Source of the DNA: an uncultured Granulosicoccaceae bacterium
Lineage (GTDB): Bacteria; Pseudomonadota; Gammaproteobacteria; Granulosicoccales; Granulosicoccaceae
DNA: 53,857 nt
Assembly (NCBI GenBank): GCA_938005265.1
Contig: CALLOA010000131.1
Location: 1 to 53,857 of the forward strand
Direction: 5' to 3'
Below the pieces are notes generated by a model. That model ran no database searches, was not told the DNA's origin, and was given only the letters and a program-made list of their open reading frames with translations. Position 1 is the first letter of the stretch; each line of letters opens with the position of its first letter. Shown one piece after another: positions 24,443 to 33,446 of this stretch. A program made the translations under genes and the position numbers.

Positions 24443-25165
24443 TTATTGAGGCTGCGCCTGCATTTCGTTCAACCGTATGCGCAAATAATCGACTTCGATA
24501 TCAATGGTTGTGGCCACCATGAATTCGAAAAAACCAACAACATGCTGCTCTGGGACTTCGTAACGCTGCGCCAATTCTTTTGCCAGATCAAAAACCTTGT
24601 CCTGTCTGTCGGGCCGGACGATCAGTGACAACATGGCATCCCGTTCACCATGGGTTGCCAGAAACGCCTGAGGTTGTTCCTGCAACTTGGACTCAGCCAC
24701 TACCTTGCCCAGATTCACTCTTTCCATTACGGCAAGCAAGGTCAGTACATCGGTGGTCACAGTCTCCCCGTAAGTGTTTTCATCAGTTCCTGCGGTACAG
24801 GCATTGCTTACCCACTGGAGGTAGAAATCGATAATCTTCTGACCGACACCACTTGGCATGGGCCTGACAGCACTTTGAGGTTGGCTTCTGATAATAACAG
24901 GGGTTATGTGCGACATATCATTGAACGAATCCTGGGCAGCATAAGCATAGCGCCCCAGTTCTGCGTGATTTTTTTCTGCAGCCAGCAATTCATACTGCAA
25001 CAGCGAGATATCAGGCGAACCTGTGACCAGACCTGGCGAGTAGACTGGCATATTTTCCGGGAAACGGCTTCTTCGTTTTAGAGCAATAACTATTTCATTG
25101 GCAAGGGTATCCAGCCCCGGCCTTATCGTGCCAGCAAGATCCAGTTCTTTCGAATTCACACTCAT
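24443..25165 (-). CDS. Chorismate-mutase-like helical protein
   Basis: A 240-residue, mostly helical soluble protein without signal or membrane segments. The N-terminal part (IRPGLDTLANEIVIALKRRSRF, then a 'PVY' and 'LLQYELLAAEKNHAELGRY') is reminiscent of the AroQ chorismate mutase helix with its Arg/Lys-rich end. As I recall, similar proteins are annotated that way. The family is usually about 90 residues for the catalytic domain, so about 140 residues here are extra ('VTTDVLTLLAVMERVNLGKVVAESK' is distinctive). Whether it rearranges chorismate is uncertain. The start at ATG 25165 has a weak ribosome site. Confidence 0.6.
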   Translation of the reverse strand: MSVNSKELDLAGTIRPGLDTLANEIVIALKRRSRFPENMPVYSPGLVTGSPDISLLQYELLAAEKNHAELGRYAYAAQDSFNDMSHITPVIIRSQPQSAVRPMPSGVGQKIIDFYLQWVSNACTAGTDENTYGETVTTDVLTLLAVMERVNLGKVVAESKLQEQPQAFLATHGERDAMLSLIVRPDRQDKVFDLAKELAQRYEVPEQHVVGFFEFMVATTIDIEVDYLRIRLNEMQAQPQ

Positions 25166-25272
25166 GACTTTATATTATCTTAATTGCGAACAGGGTACTA
25201 TCCATCCCGGGGCCGGGGTGAAGCAACTGTGACATCATTGTTCCTGGCGACGTTTCAGTAAAGGAATTCAGC

Positions 25273-25650
25273 ATGGCAAACGAAAGAAACATTGATCAGA
25301 AAATCGATTATGTGGAATTTCCGGCGAATGATTTCGACGCAGTTGAGCGGTTCTACAGTAACACCTTTGATTGGCAGTTTAGCGACTACGGGCCAGGCTA
25401 TCGCGCTTTTCATGATGACAAACTGGATGGTGGCTTCTACAAATCCGACCTGGTCTCAAGTACCGCTACAGGTGCTGCCCTGGTCATCATCTACGCAACT
25501 GACCTGCGAGCGACCTATGGCAAGGTCAAACGACATGGTGGTGTAATTTGCGAAGAAATTTTCTCTTTTCCGGGTGGTTGGCGGTTCCAGTTCAAGGACC
25601 CGCATGGCAACGAGCTGGGTGTATGGAGCGATACTGATCCGGCTGTCTGA
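25273..25650 (+). CDS. VOC-superfamily (glyoxalase-like) protein
   Basis: A 125-residue protein of the vicinal-oxygen-chelate fold. The start 'IDYVEFPANDFDAVERFYSNTFDWQFSDYGPGY' and end 'FQFKDPHGNELGVW' are typical of the two beta-alpha-beta-beta-beta modules. The C-terminal Glu in 'GNELG' is the usual metal ligand. The family includes glyoxalases, dioxygenases and resistance proteins, and activity is not predictable. AAAGGA lies before ATG 25273. It is divergent from the chorismate-mutase-like gene. Confidence 0.85.
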   Translation: MANERNIDQKIDYVEFPANDFDAVERFYSNTFDWQFSDYGPGYRAFHDDKLDGGFYKSDLVSSTATGAALVIIYATDLRATYGKVKRHGGVICEEIFSFPGGWRFQFKDPHGNELGVWSDTDPAV

Positions 25651-25670
25651 TGCTGTCGTTTTTGCCTGAC

Positions 25671-25733
25671 TGCTTGTTTCCACGGCTTATTGCTTGAATG
25701 CTTGTTTCCACATCGCATTGCTTGAATGCTGTA
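25671..25733. repeat. Imperfect direct repeat between VOC and MFS genes
   Basis: TGCTTGTTTCCAC and ATTGCTTGAATGCT each occur twice, in the same order, giving two about 30-bp units. The stretch lies between the ends of two convergent genes and probably reflects local duplication. Confidence 0.6.
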
Positions 25734-25769
25734 ACCATCAACACATGGGGTGATTGGTTTTTGGCAAGA

Positions 25770-27065
25770 CTAACGACGTAGCGGTAACATGGCATAAATA
25801 CCCACCAGCGGTCCGGCTGCCAGAATGATAAACACAGTTGGCCAGCCTGCGGCGTTAGCTACCAGTGGCGTTAGCTGAACCGTGAATATTGTGATGGCAA
25901 ATCCAATGGCTGTTTGCAGAGTCATGATGCTGCCGGCAATGTCTGGTTTACTGAAATCAGCAACCAATGCCGAGAATTGTGCTGAATCTGGAATGATCGA
26001 CAAGCCCCATACCAGCGCGACAATAAAAAACAACCAGACCGGACCGCCGAAGGTGGCTGCTGCAAGCAGACCTGATATCAGGCTGACAATCATCGCAATT
26101 ATTGCAACATTCGCTTTACCGCGAATTTTGTTCAAGGTGGCTGCCTGTACTTTTGCTTCGCCCTGCAGCGCACCTGTTGTTGCGTTGCCGTCTTGCTGGT
26201 TAAACCTGTCTGCAAAAATGCCGGCTATCGGGCAAAGCACAGCACCACCGGCAATGACGCAGAAAGCGGTCAATTTGCCGAAACTCTCGGCATCTACCTG
26301 TGATAGCTGTATGGCGTAGGATGCTGTGGCGGCGGTTCCGATCCAGGCCCACATTGCGTATAACTCCCACATATGGCCGAAATACCCGCCGAAAGCGCGA
26401 CGAATACGCTTGTCGGTCCAGGCGACTGAAATGGCACTGACACTAAAGCGCAAAGCGCGTGCATGTAGTGGCCCGAGATTGGAGCGAAGGGCCAGAGCCG
26501 CACTGACAACCGCCAGAATGGATGTACCGATAATAGTTAGTTGCCAGTGAGCACCACCAAGAAACGCAAGCAGGTGAGGTGAGGCGGAACCCAGCGTCAG
26601 ACCGCCAACTAACAGCCCAACCAGTAATCCCCGATCATCAGTACCCCAGCCAACCACAATCTTCATGCCGACCGGGTAAACACCCGCAAGACAGATGCCT
26701 GTAATGAAACGCAGAGCGGTGGCAATGCCAGCACCCGGGTCAGTCAGTAATGCAAGGTTTGCAATGGCTGCGATAGTGGCAAACACTGCAAAGACACGGC
26801 GTGGGTCATAGCGATCAGCTATTCCACTAATCGCTGATACCAACGCGCCTATGACGAAACCAAACTGAACACTGGAGCTCAATGCGGCGGCCTGAAACGA
26901 GCTCAACTGGTTGTTTCGTGTCAGGTCATCAAGGATCGCAGCTGATGCGAACCAGAGGGACATCGCCAGAACTTCAGCAATGACCAGCAGCGTCACGGAG
27001 CGGGTTTTCTCGTTGCGAAAGAATTGTTGCATAAGCGGAGTATGGTTTACTGTTCTGGTCGGCAC
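25770..27065 (-). CDS. MFS transporter
   Basis: A 431-residue major facilitator with about twelve helices. The loop after the second helix carries 'GIADRYDPRR', the form of the MFS A-motif, and the protein ends in a basic cytoplasmic tail. A polar loop of about 35 residues (FNQQDGNATTGALQGEAKVQ) separates helices in the middle. Substrate unknown. The start is GTG 27065; ATG 27032 (residue 12) is an alternative. It is divergent from the L-gulonate 3-dehydrogenase-like gene (191-base gap), so shared regulation is possible. Confidence 0.87.
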   Translation of the reverse strand: MPTRTVNHTPLMQQFFRNEKTRSVTLLVIAEVLAMSLWFASAAILDDLTRNNQLSSFQAAALSSSVQFGFVIGALVSAISGIADRYDPRRVFAVFATIAAIANLALLTDPGAGIATALRFITGICLAGVYPVGMKIVVGWGTDDRGLLVGLLVGGLTLGSASPHLLAFLGGAHWQLTIIGTSILAVVSAALALRSNLGPLHARALRFSVSAISVAWTDKRIRRAFGGYFGHMWELYAMWAWIGTAATASYAIQLSQVDAESFGKLTAFCVIAGGAVLCPIAGIFADRFNQQDGNATTGALQGEAKVQAATLNKIRGKANVAIIAMIVSLISGLLAAATFGGPVWLFFIVALVWGLSIIPDSAQFSALVADFSKPDIAGSIMTLQTAIGFAITIFTVQLTPLVANAAGWPTVFIILAAGPLVGIYAMLPLRR

Positions 27066-27256
27066 CGGCTCTTAACTGGCAATGGCTGAAAAATCGGCAA
27101 ACGCGATCGCCTAGTGTATGGTGTTTTGAGTCCGGAGTCTTTTCTGTGGTATTTCTTTCAGGGTTTTCCTGAAGCTTTCTTGCCGCTGTGAAGGCTCGCT
27201 TGGTTAACAGAATAGATAAGTGACCGGGACAAACGTTCCAAGAGAGGGGGGTAGAA

Positions 27257-28204
27257 ATGAGTAAATTCAAGCAGAAGGCGACGATTGTCGGGGCCGGTCT
27301 GATTGGTAAATCATGGGCAATTGTGTTTGCTCGCGCCGGTTGGTCGGTCACACTATATGACAGTGACTCAGCTGTTCTCGATGTTGCGTTGGCTGAAATA
27401 GAACAACATGCCGCAACGATGCAAGACGCGGGTATGCTGGAAAATACAGAGTCGTTGCTTGCAGGTATCTCATTGCAGGGAGATCTGTCGACCGCGCTGG
27501 CAGAAGCCGAGTACGTTCAGGAATGCGGCCCGGAAGATCTCGAAATCAAACAGGAATTGTTCGCAACCATGGACCGGCTTGCACAAGCTGACACTGTACT
27601 TGCCAGTTCAACATCAGCCATTGTGACGTCGAATTTTACCGGTAATCTGGCAGGGCGTGGAAGGATGCTGGTGGCCCACCCGGTTAATCCTCCCCATTTA
27701 GTGCCGCTGGTTGAATTGTCACCCGCTGAATGGACTGATCCCGCAGTCGTTGATCGTGCCCGGTCGATTATGGAGTCACTGGGTCAAACGCCAATACTTG
27801 TCAGGCAGGAAATTGACGGATTCATCCTGAACCGTCTGCAAGCCGCCTTGCTGAATGAGGCTGTCAGGCTAGTTGAAGGTGGGTATGTATCGCCTGGCGA
27901 TCTTGATAAAACCGTTGCCGATGGCCTGGGGTTACGTTGGTCGTTTATGGGGCCATTTGAAACAATTGATCTTAATGCGCCGGCGGGTGTACGGGATTAC
28001 GCTGCTCGTTACAGTCCCTTTTTTGAACGAATAGTCGAGTCGCAGTCGACGGTTCCGGATTGGAGCGGTGATACTCTCGATAGCATTGACAGCTACTGCA
28101 GGTCTCTACTTACGCTTGATGAGATACCGGTAAAAAGCCGGTGGCGTGATCATAAATTGGCGTTGCTACGTTCACATAAACGTCAGGTTAGCGAGGATGG
28201 TTGA
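27257..28204 (+). CDS. 3-hydroxyacyl-CoA dehydrogenase-family enzyme (L-gulonate 3-dehydrogenase/lambda-crystallin-like)
   Basis: An NAD-dependent dehydrogenase of 315 residues. The nucleotide motif G-A-G-x-x-G is at residues 12-17. 'SSTSAI' and the catalytic His segment 'AHPVNPPHLVPLVEL' follow, and then 'DGFILNRLQAALLNEA' at the start of the helical C-terminal domain. The H-P-V-N-P-P form resembles CRYL1 (L-gulonate 3-dehydrogenase) more than beta-oxidation enzymes or carnitine dehydrogenase, but the substrate remains open. A GAGGGGGG site precedes ATG 27257. It may work with the divergent MFS transporter. Confidence 0.85.
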   Translation: MSKFKQKATIVGAGLIGKSWAIVFARAGWSVTLYDSDSAVLDVALAEIEQHAATMQDAGMLENTESLLAGISLQGDLSTALAEAEYVQECGPEDLEIKQELFATMDRLAQADTVLASSTSAIVTSNFTGNLAGRGRMLVAHPVNPPHLVPLVELSPAEWTDPAVVDRARSIMESLGQTPILVRQEIDGFILNRLQAALLNEAVRLVEGGYVSPGDLDKTVADGLGLRWSFMGPFETIDLNAPAGVRDYAARYSPFFERIVESQSTVPDWSGDTLDSIDSYCRSLLTLDEIPVKSRWRDHKLALLRSHKRQVSEDG

Positions 28205-28342
28205 TACTCAGGCAGGTGCCACTTTTTAAAATCTTGTTAAATCAATACAAATACTTATTACGATTTCATTTTAATTTAAGGTGAGTTTGGTATGGTTTTG
28301 CTTGAGATTGCTTTGCAATGATTTTCCTTGAAGGTGTTTCAA

Positions 28343-28915
28343 ATGCCTGACCCTGTATTCATCAAGATTAAAAATGTAGTTGCTGAACGCTCCGTTGTTC
28401 GCGATGTTGTGACCGACAGTGTTGCGGATAGAGCGGCCGATTGTATGGCTACAGATTGTGAAGAGTCGGACCGGCAGATCGTGCAACTTGATTCCGCAGG
28501 GGAGACTATCTCTCGCTTCCACGAAAACACAGCGGTAGTTAATACAAGTGAAAAAAACAGTCCGGCTATTTCCCTGGACGGCGCGATGGCAACAATAGAA
28601 ACTGCAGCTGATAAAATACCGCCATGGCAGCAGCCGCGTTCTGTCGTTGAAGCCAATGGCCAGGCATTCACGGGTCAGGTTTCAAGCGCTGAGTATCCGG
28701 CACTGAAAAAGAGGTTGGTAAGCATACCCACACGCTCTGCCCAGTCACGGCAGTCGCTGTACCGTGATAAATATACCGGGCAGTTCTGGTTAGGACTGCA
28801 TGCTTGTATTGGCAGTCTGTCCCAGCAAATCGAATTACTGAAACCGTTGGGTCAGGAGGTGGCGGAGTCTTTGTCGGCTTCAAGTCGCGCACTGTCGGAC
28901 AGGCTTGTGCACTAG
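28343..28915 (+). CDS. Hypothetical protein
   Basis: I recognise no family. The 190-residue product is soluble and polar, has no signal peptide, and has a low-complexity acidic/Val-Asp-rich start (VVRDVVTDSVADRAAD). A more conserved-looking C-terminal part from about residue 115 contains 'RRLVSIPTRSAQSRQSLYRDKYTGQFWLGLHACIG'-like sequence (Arg/Ser-rich, then a hydrophobic helix). ATG 28343 is chosen because AAGGTG lies 6 nt upstream (28331-28336). The gene stands alone between the dehydrogenase and the DUF2470 gene. Confidence 0.6.
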   Translation: MPDPVFIKIKNVVAERSVVRDVVTDSVADRAADCMATDCEESDRQIVQLDSAGETISRFHENTAVVNTSEKNSPAISLDGAMATIETAADKIPPWQQPRSVVEANGQAFTGQVSSAEYPALKKRLVSIPTRSAQSRQSLYRDKYTGQFWLGLHACIGSLSQQIELLKPLGQEVAESLSASSRALSDRLVH

Positions 28916-29206
28916 CGCCATAACGGTTCCTGGTCAGTTGCCCTGATCGATTTGGCCAGTAGTTGTGGTTGACCATTTAGCTGACGGGCGATCATGCACG
29001 CAACAGGGAACAGGCAACAGGGCTGGTAGTGGCCTGTTGGATCGTAATTAGTAATAAACAGTAATAAAATAAACAATAATAAAGTCCGGAATATAACGTT
29101 ACCTTGCCGGATTTGCCAAGAAAAGCCTCCGACCCCGATTGCATTCTCAAGTAGTGATATATATTGCTGCTTTCCTTTCCGTATTTTCTGTAATAATCCA
29201 TGGCTC

Positions 29207-29533
29207 ATGTCTGATAAATTCGACCGAGCCTTTGTAGAATCTGTGATCGAGCATATGAATATCGATCACAGTGACGCCGTTCTCAACAGTGCTTTGGCGT
29301 TCGCGCCTGAATTGAACGACCTGGGCGAAAATGATGTCGAGCATGTGCGATTGACTGATGTTGATGCTGGCGGGATCCGGATAGAATTGACGACAAAATC
29401 GCGCCAGGAAATGCAGGTTGTGGTTGCCTATTCGGCGGCTGGCCTGCCGGGTTTGCTTGATAGCCAGGAGCAGGTTCGAAGTGCGCTGGTAATTATGGCA
29501 AAAAAGGCCAGACAACGGATTAGCACCCGGTGA
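29207..29533 (+). CDS. DUF2470-domain protein (HugZ C-terminal-like)
   Basis: A 108-residue protein that consists of one DUF2470 domain. The start 'IEHMNIDHSDAVLNSALAF' has the H-M-N-x-D-H motif that contributes to haem binding in the C-terminal domain of HugZ/HutZ-type haem oxygenases. The N-terminal flavin-reductase-like split barrel of HugZ is absent, so it is a stand-alone domain rather than a complete haem-degrading enzyme. No ribosome site is obvious. An RraA-like gene follows 59 bases later. Confidence 0.78.
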   Translation: MSDKFDRAFVESVIEHMNIDHSDAVLNSALAFAPELNDLGENDVEHVRLTDVDAGGIRIELTTKSRQEMQVVVAYSAAGLPGLLDSQEQVRSALVIMAKKARQRISTR

Positions 29534-29598
29534 CACACTTTGCTGTGTGCGGTTAGATCTCAAGTCTGAACCCGTAAATTACGGCAGGAGGAATGCAA

Positions 29599-30309
29599 TT
29601 GAATCAGCGACTATCTTTCACCGACGATGATCTGCAAAAGCTTACAGAGTGGGACACACCTACCATCTGTAATGGTCTCGAGCTTGTCTGCCCTGAGCGC
29701 CGGGCTATCGGTTTTACAACCCGGCCATTGGTGTGTCTCTACGAAACTATGTCACCTATCGTTGGTTTTGCCTGCACGGCACGAGTTCGCGCACATAGTC
29801 CGGATATAGATTCGCCGGAGAGCGCTAAAAAACGTCGACTCGATTACTACCAATATATCGCGGAATCCGCAAGGCCCGGTATTGTGGTTATTGAAGATCT
29901 GGATGATACACCGGGCGTTGGTGCGTTCTGGGGTGAGGTGCAAACCAATGTACACAAAGGTCTCGGCCTGTCGGGAGGCATAACCAATGGCTCAATACGC
30001 GATCTGCCGGATGCTGCTGCGAACTTTCAGTTATTGGCTGGTAGTGTCGGCCCCAGCCATGCGCATGTTCATCTGATAGATTTCGATACGGATGTCACCG
30101 TGCACAATATGACTGTCACTGCGGGCGATATCATTCATGCTGATTGCCACGGCGCTGTGGTAGTTCCTCATGATGCGGTTGCTGCGTTGCCGGCGGCTAT
30201 TGAATTAATTGCGCGGCGTGAGGCGAAAATTATCGGTGCCGCGCGCTCTGACGGATTCAACTTCGAAAAACTCAAGGCGGCGATCGGCGAAGCCAGCGAT
30301 ATCCACTAA
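29599..30309 (+). CDS. RraA-family protein (HMG/CHA aldolase-like)
   Basis: An RraA-fold protein of about 236 residues. The conserved segment 'GLSGGITNGSIRDLPD' keeps the R-D pair that binds metal and substrate in 4-hydroxy-4-methyl-2-oxoglutarate aldolases and oxaloacetate decarboxylases of this fold. 'HADCHGAVVVPHD' near the C-terminus is also typical. A catabolic aldolase/decarboxylase is more likely than RNase E inhibition because of the longer N- and C-termini. AGGAGG ends at 29591, only one base before ATG 29593, so translation more likely starts at TTG 29599 (7-nt spacing). An ABM-like gene follows. Confidence 0.82.
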   Translation: MNQRLSFTDDDLQKLTEWDTPTICNGLELVCPERRAIGFTTRPLVCLYETMSPIVGFACTARVRAHSPDIDSPESAKKRRLDYYQYIAESARPGIVVIEDLDDTPGVGAFWGEVQTNVHKGLGLSGGITNGSIRDLPDAAANFQLLAGSVGPSHAHVHLIDFDTDVTVHNMTVTAGDIIHADCHGAVVVPHDAVAALPAAIELIARREAKIIGAARSDGFNFEKLKAAIGEASDIH

Positions 30310-30396
30310 ATCTAAAAAGCGCTGCGCCACATTGGTTGCCAGTTAAGCAATACTCTTCAACAACGTTCAGCAATATAACTTAAACAGGAAATATTC

Positions 30397-30759
30397 ATGG
30401 CTACTGAAGATACAATGTGCACCATCGTCCCTTATTTTATTGTTGAGGACGGCAAAATGGATGAGTTCAAAGCACTCGGCGAACAAATGGTTGAGAAAAC
30501 CAAAACCGAAAGTGATGTTCTCTTCTATGGATTCACTTTTAATGGCAACCGTGCTTTCTGTCGCGAAGGCTACACTGGTGGCGATGGTGTGTTAGCACAT
30601 CTGGGTAATGTGGATGCCCTGCTGAAACAGGCTCTGGCTATTGCCAAGCTCGATGTATTCGAGATACATGGCCCGGAAGCAGAGTTGGCCAAATTACGTG
30701 AGCCTTTAAAGGCACTCGGACCCAAGTACTTCGTTCTTGAAGCGGGCTTTCGCCGCTAG
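30397..30759 (+). CDS. Antibiotic-biosynthesis-monooxygenase (ABM)-like protein
   Basis: A 120-residue dimeric alpha-beta barrel-like protein. 'MCTIVPYFIVEDGKMDEFKALGEQMVEKTKTE' is the usual first strand and helix of ABM-like proteins, followed by 'VLFYGFTFNGNRAFCREGY' and a C-terminal extension. Such proteins act as cofactor-free quinol monooxygenases or have no known activity. The neighbouring RraA-like gene (88 bases upstream) suggests a small catabolic operon, but this is inference. Confidence 0.72.
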   Translation: MATEDTMCTIVPYFIVEDGKMDEFKALGEQMVEKTKTESDVLFYGFTFNGNRAFCREGYTGGDGVLAHLGNVDALLKQALAIAKLDVFEIHGPEAELAKLREPLKALGPKYFVLEAGFRR

Positions 30760-30935
30760 AGCTGCAAACGGGCAGTCCGACTGCTGTTTTGCCGGGCCTG
30801 GAGTGGTTAACTGCTGCAACGAAACCGGCAACAGTGTGCCTTGGTTTGAGATTCATTCGCCTGCTTTGGTAGCTGCAGGAATTACTCTGGCTACAGCCAT
30901 CAAAGTCTCTATCTGGCAAACAAGTTTCGCAATCC

Positions 30936-33365
30936 ATGGCAACCGATAAGCTGCAATCACTGGCTGTTAAACATGGCATAGCCAGCAGATTTACAGACAA
31001 TTTTGGCAATCTGCAGGTGACAGAACCTGAGGTTATGCGTGCAATCCTGCTCGCATTGGGTGAGTCTTCAGAGCAAATCAAATCGGCTGGCGTTGACTCG
31101 CAATACGAGGAGCTGGATGGCAGTGCCGATGGTTCTGCATCCGCTTCCGCAGTTGCGAACGCAGCGGCAACGGGTAAAGTCGCGCCAACAGTGGCCGTGG
31201 TAACCCATGGCGAGCAGTTTACGCTACTTCTGGATATCTCCTGTCCGGGCAAGGACGTCGAACCGTGTCTGATCAACTACCGCTATTTGATTGAAGCCGA
31301 GCAAGGTAAGCGGTTTGATGGCTTGATAGAACTTCAGCCTTTTGACAGTAGCCCTGACCCGGCCCCTGGATCGCCAGTGGAGCCAGGTGACCAACCCATT
31401 TCTTCTTGTAGTTCTCTTCTTGCGCTGCAACTGCCGGATGAGCTGGACATCGGTTATCACCGTTTGCTGCTTGAGCCTGAGAATCCCGGCACCTCTGTAC
31501 ATCCAGACAGGTTGTCTGTCGCCTTGATTGTTGTGCCCGCGCGTGCCTATGCGATCGACAGGTCAGAAAAACCAATTGGTGTCAGTGTTCAGCTCTATGG
31601 CCTGTGTTCCTCAAACAACTGGGGCATTGGTGATTTCACAGATTTGAAAACGATTTGTTCTACTTTAGCCGGTCATGGCATTGATACTGTGGGTTTGAAT
31701 CCAGTGCACTCTTTGTACGGCCAGCATCCCGATCGATGCAGTCCCTACAGTCCATCCAACCGTGTTTTTCTGAACCCGCTTTATATTGATGTGATGGCAG
31801 TGCCGGGAGCTGCAGCTTTGCACAGTGTGCAGCAACTGCTTTGCGACAGTGACTTCAGTGCAAGATTAGCCTCTGTGCGTGGATCTGTTGAAGTGGATTA
31901 CAACGCTGTTGCACGATTAAAACGGCAGGCTTTAGAACTGATTTTCAGTTGTTTGTACAGGAACTCTCCAGACACTGCGGCTACCGGGCTGCTGCGGCCG
32001 GAAGAATTGGTTCAGGCACGACTGCGTTTCCGGCAGTTTGTCGATCAACGTGGTGAGGATTTGCAACTGCATGCTCGCTTTGAAGCATTTGATCAATATT
32101 TCAATGAGACTCAAGGGCTGCAAAGCTGGACTGAATGGCCTTCTTGCTATCACGACCCTGATACGCCTGAATGTTCTGCATTGAAAACACAGCTGGTCGA
32201 GCAGATGGCATTCAGCTGTTTTCTTCAGTGGGTGGCGGATGAGCAACTTGCCGATGCTGCCGTGCACAGCCGATCAGTGGGTCTGCGTTATGGTTTATAC
32301 ATGGATTTAGCTGTCGGTGTTGATCGGCAAGGCGGGGAAGTCTGGGCGAAGCCACAGCAATTTGCGCGTGGTATGCACATCGGCGCGCCGCCTGACGCTT
32401 TAGGGCCGCTGGGGCAGGACTGGAGCCTGACACCGTACAACCCATCTGTTTTGAGAGATAGCAATTATCAGGCATTCGTAGACGTGTTGCGTGCAGCCAT
32501 GCGTTTTGCCGGGATTCTCAGGATTGATCATGTTATGGGGCTGGTACGGCAATATTGGTGTGTACCGGCACTGCGTAATGAGTCCGCCACAGGCCCGCAA
32601 CCCGCACCCGGTGCGTATGTCGATTTTCCTGTCGACGATCTGCTTGGCCTGGTTGCGCTGGAAAGCCAACGCAATCAATGTATTGTTATCGGTGAAGATT
32701 TGGGTACGGTGCCAGACGGTTTTCGTGAGAAGTTAAAGCAGCGCGGTATCTATGGTTATCGAGTATTGTATTTTGAAAGGGATGACACAGGCAGGTTTCG
32801 CAAGCCTTGCAACTATGAGCCTGAAACCCTGGCGACGGCAAGTACCCATGATCTGCCAACGTTGGCTGGTTATCTGAATCGCCGAGACATCTTGCTTCGA
32901 ATCGCGCTGGGACAGATAGAGGGAGCGAGTCGTATTGCCGAATCGTTTGCTACCAGGCGCCAGGAGCTGGACAATTTGCTGGATCTTTTACCGCTGAGAG
33001 ATCAGGGCTGGCTGGATACGGTGTTTACCGGGCAAGTCAATGACAGCTCGAGCGCAACTCCGGCAAAAATTTCGCAAGCGCTACCCGGCACTGAGAAGTT
33101 GATACCCGGCACTGAGAAGTTGCTACCCGGAACTGCAGATTTCATCAATGCAGTACATCGCGTGCTCGCCGGTACGCAATCGGCCATACTGGTTTTGCAG
33201 CTTGAAGATTTACTCCAGCAGCTAGATATGGCTAACTTGCCCGGAACCATCAGTGAGCACCCGAACTGGAGGCGGCGATTACCTGTATCGCTGGAAGCAC
33301 TGCCCGAGTGCTTGTCAGACAGGGAAGTGCTAAGTGATGTGGTTAAGCTTCGTAAGGCTGGTTAG
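30936..33365 (+). CDS. malQ: 4-alpha-glucanotransferase (amylomaltase), GH77
   Basis: A GH77 enzyme that moves alpha-1,4-glucan segments in maltodextrin/glycogen metabolism in the cytoplasm. The catalytic nucleophile is Asp531 (RIDHVMGL), the acid/base is Glu587 (GEDLGTVP), and the transition-state Asp is Asp639 (STHDLPTL). An N-terminal region of about 200 residues with a beta-sandwich precedes the barrel ('PIGVSVQLYGLCSSNNWGIGDF'), as in long enterobacterial MalQ. Length (809) is above the usual about 700. The extra residues near 60-80 are Ala/Ser-rich, and near 715-735 a short Pro-Gly-Thr repeat (PGTEKL) occurs. The ribosome site before ATG 30936 is weak. No maltose genes flank it. Confidence 0.92.
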   Translation: MATDKLQSLAVKHGIASRFTDNFGNLQVTEPEVMRAILLALGESSEQIKSAGVDSQYEELDGSADGSASASAVANAAATGKVAPTVAVVTHGEQFTLLLDISCPGKDVEPCLINYRYLIEAEQGKRFDGLIELQPFDSSPDPAPGSPVEPGDQPISSCSSLLALQLPDELDIGYHRLLLEPENPGTSVHPDRLSVALIVVPARAYAIDRSEKPIGVSVQLYGLCSSNNWGIGDFTDLKTICSTLAGHGIDTVGLNPVHSLYGQHPDRCSPYSPSNRVFLNPLYIDVMAVPGAAALHSVQQLLCDSDFSARLASVRGSVEVDYNAVARLKRQALELIFSCLYRNSPDTAATGLLRPEELVQARLRFRQFVDQRGEDLQLHARFEAFDQYFNETQGLQSWTEWPSCYHDPDTPECSALKTQLVEQMAFSCFLQWVADEQLADAAVHSRSVGLRYGLYMDLAVGVDRQGGEVWAKPQQFARGMHIGAPPDALGPLGQDWSLTPYNPSVLRDSNYQAFVDVLRAAMRFAGILRIDHVMGLVRQYWCVPALRNESATGPQPAPGAYVDFPVDDLLGLVALESQRNQCIVIGEDLGTVPDGFREKLKQRGIYGYRVLYFERDDTGRFRKPCNYEPETLATASTHDLPTLAGYLNRRDILLRIALGQIEGASRIAESFATRRQELDNLLDLLPLRDQGWLDTVFTGQVNDSSSATPAKISQALPGTEKLIPGTEKLLPGTADFINAVHRVLAGTQSAILVLQLEDLLQQLDMANLPGTISEHPNWRRRLPVSLEALPECLSDREVLSDVVKLRKAG
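33081..33142. repeat. 21-bp in-frame tandem repeat inside malQ
   Basis: CTACCCGGCACTGAGAAGTTG at 33081 is repeated at 33102 with one change and partly at 33123. It encodes the sequence LPGTEKL-IPGTEKL-LPGTADF in a loop near the C-terminus of MalQ. The length is a multiple of three, so the frame is kept. Confidence 0.8.
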
Positions 33366-33446
33366 GAAAGCGAAAATTGGAATAGCTGTGTCTTACAGAG
33401 ATATCCGCCGGCCAAAGAGAACGCTTCGGGATACAATATAGTTTCA

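Noticed and set aside
30638..31276. 212-residue minus-strand frame at the malQ start
   Set aside because: Covers the end of the ABM-like gene and start of malQ in antisense; Ser/Cys-rich and not protein-like.
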